DNA of 8,210 nt, from positions 1 through 8,210 of the forward strand of contig DAOVBJ010000033.1 in NCBI GenBank assembly GCA_030670615.1, given 5' to 3'. The translations under genes were made by a program, and so were the position numbers. The notes below the pieces were generated by a model. The model ran no database searches. It worked only from the letters and a program-made list of their open reading frames with translations, and was not told the origin of the DNA. Position 1 is the first letter of the stretch. The number at the start of each line of letters is the position of its first letter. Source of the DNA: Candidatus Bathyarchaeota archaeon (GTDB lineage Archaea > Thermoproteota > Bathyarchaeia > RBG-16-48-13 > GCA-020355125). Below, one piece after another: positions 5,859-8,210 of the stretch.

Positions 5859-7295
5859 TTAATACGTCCGAGCAACTCGAATCCTGTGCTCTCCCTTCTT
5901 TCCGCAACAGGGGCATTCACCAGACACCACTCCCCCGGCGCCTACTGGTAGACCCAAAACTCTAGCGTCAACTTCGACCTCAATTCGTTGTCCACACGCA
6001 GCTTGACCACACCAAGGGATTTCAACGATTCCGCCGTCTTTATTCAGCACTCTCCTTGCTTGAGTAAGGTCACCCGTTGTGAATACGTGGTCTTCCATCA
6101 CTTTCCAGGCCCTCTTTCTCAGGTTTTCTCCGATTTCAGCCAACATCTTCCCAATGAGCGTCAATGAACTGCGTTCACACGGCATCTTCTCTCCCGTGTC
6201 TCTCCGCGCAAGGGTTACTTTCCCCTGTTTAATGTCCCTCGGCCCAATCTCAATCCTCAGGGGCACGCCTTTCGACTCCCATTCATAGAATTTGGATCCC
6301 GGCGTCACCTTCGGGCGGTCATCGATTTCAACTCTGAACCCCTTTTGGGAGAGCGCTGACTCAACCCTTTGGCACTCGCTGTTTATTTGTTCTTCGAAGC
6401 CCTTGTAGTGAATGGGAACGACGACGACCTGGATGGGCGCGATTTTTGGGGGGATGACTAAGCCTCGGTCATCACCGTGGACTGCTATCACGGCTGCAAT
6501 AGCCCTTTCAGAAATTCCGTAACTTGTTTGCCACACGAAGTCGTGTTTCCCACCCAGGTCCTCAAAGGTCAGGTCAAAGACCTTGGAAAAGTTTTGTCCG
6601 AGGTCATGACTTGTACCGATCTGAAGGCATCGCCCATCAGGAAAGATGGTGTCAAAGGCAAATGTGGAGAGAGCCCCCGCAAACCGGTCCCACGACGGCC
6701 TCTCAGACACGACGTATGGAACACAGAGTTCATCAAAAATCTTCGTATAAATGTCGTTGGCTGCTAAGACCTGAGCCCTCGACTCTTCGTGGGAAACGTG
6801 GAAGGTATGTGCTTCCTTGAAGGTTGTAACCTCTCTGACGCGGATCAGGGGCCTCGTCGCCTTCGTTTCATATCGAAAAATGCTTCCAATCTGATAGATC
6901 TTAAGCGGTAAATCCGCGTGAGATCGAACCCAGAGCTTCACCATCGGCGTGATGGCTGTTTCACTGGTGGGCCTGAGAGCCAATTTGACGCCTAACTCGT
7001 TTTTTCCTCCAAGGGTTATCCAGTAGGCCTCTTCCTCGAAGCTTTTGATGTGAGTTGACTCCTTAGCGATCAAGTCCTCTGGAATGAGGATGGGAAAAAG
7101 CATCTCTTGGTGGCCTATCCCATCGAGGAAGCTTCGAATCACCCTCAAAACATGCTCCCGGAGTTTGAAGCCGTAGGGAAGCCAGACGCCACAGCCCTTT
7201 ATCGGATATCGATAATCAATAATTTTCGCAGTGTCAATAATCTCTCGATACCAATCGCCGAATTTTTCCTTCCAAACACGTCTCTTTATGGCCAT
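5859..7295 (-). CDS. proS: Prolyl-tRNA synthetase, archaeal/eukaryotic type (class II)
   Basis: 478 residues from the chosen start. It charges tRNA-Pro with proline using ATP. Catalytic core: the RPTSET loop at 108-113, motif 2 around GSIFRYE at 137-143 with RPLIRVREVTTFKEAHTFH following, ATSH-type GTSHDLGQNFSK at 227-238, and motif 3 as VHGDDRGLVIPP at 272-283. An anticodon-binding domain spans about 285-390. The C-terminal zinc domain has Cys429, Cys434, Cys461 and Cys464, and the protein ends in Tyr as is typical of this type. There is no bacterial INS editing domain. The open frame extends to 7358, but ATG 7295 is preferred: it has a perfect GAGGTG at 7302-7307 six bases upstream, and the TATA box at 7335-7343 overlaps the longer version. 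It is likely first in a leftward cluster with eS26 and the PadR gene. Confidence 0.97.
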   Translation of the reverse strand: MAIKRRVWKEKFGDWYREIIDTAKIIDYRYPIKGCGVWLPYGFKLREHVLRVIRSFLDGIGHQEMLFPILIPEDLIAKESTHIKSFEEEAYWITLGGKNELGVKLALRPTSETAITPMVKLWVRSHADLPLKIYQIGSIFRYETKATRPLIRVREVTTFKEAHTFHVSHEESRAQVLAANDIYTKIFDELCVPYVVSERPSWDRFAGALSTFAFDTIFPDGRCLQIGTSHDLGQNFSKVFDLTFEDLGGKHDFVWQTSYGISERAIAAVIAVHGDDRGLVIPPKIAPIQVVVVPIHYKGFEEQINSECQRVESALSQKGFRVEIDDRPKVTPGSKFYEWESKGVPLRIEIGPRDIKQGKVTLARRDTGEKMPCERSSLTLIGKMLAEIGENLRKRAWKVMEDHVFTTGDLTQARRVLNKDGGIVEIPWCGQAACGQRIEVEVDARVLGLPVGAGGVVSGECPCCGKKGEHRIRVARTY

Positions 7296-7301
7296 AGACA
7301 A

Positions 7302-7307
7302 CACCTC
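7302..7307 (-). promoter_or_regulatory. Shine-Dalgarno site that fixes the proS start
   Basis: GAGGTG on the minus strand is fully complementary to the archaeal 16S rRNA 3' tail and sits six bases before ATG 7295. No comparable site precedes the longer open frame start at 7358. Confidence 0.7.
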
Positions 7308-7334
7308 TCGACTGCCTTTCTTAACTAGCACTTC

Positions 7335-7343
7335 CTTAAAAAG
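7335..7343 (-). promoter_or_regulatory. TATA box for proS
   Basis: On the minus strand this reads CTTTTTAAG, about 44 bases before ATG 7295. The predicted transcription start near 7313 leaves a leader of about 18 bases that contains the GAGGTG ribosome site. This rules against initiation at 7358. Confidence 0.5.
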
Positions 7344-7358
7344 GGTTTTTCTGAGCAC

Positions 7359-7694
7359 GCGGACTTCACCTCACCTTGCGGAAGGGTTTACCCCCGTTTA
7401 GCTAGCTTCAGGAGGAGAAATCACCGACTGACCGAAATATCCCCAGATTAACCTTAAGGAGACCCCAATCAAGAGAAGACAGACACCACCCACTCTCTGA
7501 CATCCAGAGATGATCCACAACCAACTTCAGTGGGAAATGACTCTAATTCATAAGGCCATCGAAGAGACCTTCATCCATCGCCTGTTCGCGGTTGCCTCGA
7601 GAGACTAACATTGGAAAACATAACAAAGATATAGGCAGACGACCACCAATCAAAGAAACAGCGATCAGCTTGATGAGGTTGCAGATTGAATTCA
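7359..7694. other. Divergent intergenic region between proS and apgM
   Basis: No gene is supported here; the listed-length frames are antisense to apgM. A GATATA at 7628-7633 is a weak TATA candidate for apgM. One GATGATC and several CTGA words occur near 7440-7520, but they do not make a proper C/D-box RNA, and no tRNA was seen. Confidence 0.5.
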
Positions 7695-7700
7695 AAGGTG
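7695..7700 (+). promoter_or_regulatory. Shine-Dalgarno site that supports the apgM start at 7709
   Basis: AAGGTG lies eight bases before ATG 7709. It falls inside the longer in-frame version beginning at ATG 7673, so it favours the later start, which also matches the N-terminus of known ApgM proteins. Confidence 0.6.
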
Positions 7701-7708
7701 TTCCTGAC

Positions 7709-8210
7709 ATGAAAGTCATCCTTGTCATTGGGGATGGTATAAGTGATCGACCGACTCCGGTTCTTAATGGGAAAACCCCGTTGCAAGTCGCAGAAAAACC
7801 ATCCATGGACACGATTGCTCGACAGGGCATATGCGGCGTCATGGATCCGATATCACCGGGAATTCCTCCTGGAAGCGACACGGCCCACCTCGCCCTTCTC
7901 GGCTACGACCCGATTCAGACGTATACTGGGAGGGGCGCGTTCGAAGCGTTAGGTGTAGGCCTCGAGGTTCGAGAAAGCGATGTCTCTTTCCGGTGTAACT
8001 TTGCAACGGTGAACGAGGACTTGCATATCTTAGATAGGCGTGCTGGGCGAGTAAGGGGGACAGGCGAGAAGTTAGCTAAGGCCTTAAACGGAATAAAACT
8101 TGAGCGTTTCCCAGAGGTCAACGTAATCGTTAAGCACTCCGTTGAACACAGGTCAGCTCTAATATTAAGGGGTCCACATCTCTCACGGATGGTCTCTGAC
8201 TCTGATCCCA
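7709..8210 (+). CDS. apgM: 2,3-bisphosphoglycerate-independent phosphoglycerate mutase, archaeal type (3' end outside the window)
   Basis: The first 167 codons of a protein that is normally about 400-430 residues. It interconverts 3- and 2-phosphoglycerate in glycolysis and gluconeogenesis; it belongs to the alkaline phosphatase superfamily and uses two divalent metals. The N-terminus MKVILVIGDGISDRP carries the metal-binding Asp9. GKTPLQVAEKPSMD at 21-34 follows, then the nucleophile loop PGIPPGSDTAHLALLGYDP at 50-68 with Ser56 as the residue that is phosphorylated. GRGAFEALGVGLE at 74-86, FRCNFATV at 94-101 and LDRRAGRVRGTGE at 108-120 are also family hallmarks, and the visible part ends just inside a SDSDP stretch. 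ATG 7709 is chosen because of AAGGTG at 7695-7700; ATG 7673 in the same frame is an alternative. The gene is divergent from proS. Confidence 0.95.
   Translation, partial: MKVILVIGDGISDRPTPVLNGKTPLQVAEKPSMDTIARQGICGVMDPISPGIPPGSDTAHLALLGYDPIQTYTGRGAFEALGVGLEVRESDVSFRCNFATVNEDLHILDRRAGRVRGTGEKLAKALNGIKLERFPEVNVIVKHSVEHRSALILRGPHLSRMVSDSDP

Noticed and set aside
7296..7358. N-terminal extension of prolyl-tRNA synthetase by 21 residues
   Set aside because: A perfect GAGGTG precedes ATG 7295, and the likely TATA box lies within the extension.
7440..7520. Possible C/D-box small RNA (CTGA words and one GATGATC)
   Set aside because: The C-box match has two mismatches and the boxes are not in the required C, D', C', D order and spacing.
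7543..7881. 112-codon open frame on the minus strand
   Set aside because: Mostly antisense to apgM, which is recognisable from its first residue.

Overview
The window reads as archaeal chromosome, most likely from the TACK group and plausibly Bathyarchaeia. The markers are a ribosomal protein eS26 (known from TACK/Asgard archaea and eukaryotes, absent from bacteria and generally from Euryarchaeota), an archaeal/eukaryotic-type prolyl-tRNA synthetase with a C-terminal zinc domain, an archaeal-type phosphoglycerate mutase (ApgM), a PadR regulator, TATA-like boxes about 35-45 bases before starts, and GAGG/GGTG Shine-Dalgarno matches. The genus-level placement is inference.

Layout. Bases 2-223 (+) may hold the C-terminal end of an unrecognised protein. 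Bases 382-2487 (-) are a tight two-gene methylamine-type operon: a corrinoid protein, then an MtmB-family methyltransferase. After about 475 bases without a gene comes L-threonine aldolase (2962-3981, -), which appears to start with TTG. A divergent intergenic region of about 395 bases separates it from a stand-alone LUD-domain protein (4377-5018, +). Convergent to that is a leftward cluster read in the order proS (5859-7295), eS26 (5487-5762), PadR regulator (5091-5432). A further divergent intergenic region of about 410 bases leads to apgM (7709 onward, +), which is cut by the window end.

How they work together. The corrinoid protein and methyltransferase should form a methyl-transfer pair: MtmB moves a methyl group from a substrate to the Co(I) corrinoid. 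No second-step methyltransferase, corrinoid reactivase or pyl gene is in the window. proS and eS26 are translation genes, threonine aldolase and ApgM are central metabolism, and the roles of the LUD protein and the PadR regulator are unknown.

The most interesting point is that the MtmB-family protein is open from end to end with no internal UAG. The position expected to carry pyrrolysine is Arg205 (CGA), and by eye all four residues known to contact pyrrolysine in Methanosarcina MtmB are also replaced. This looks like a pyrrolysine-free member of a family whose characterised members depend on that residue. The corrinoid gene and this gene also lie in the same reading frame, separated only by five codons containing two amber codons. 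No tRNA, rRNA, CRISPR or mobile element was seen.
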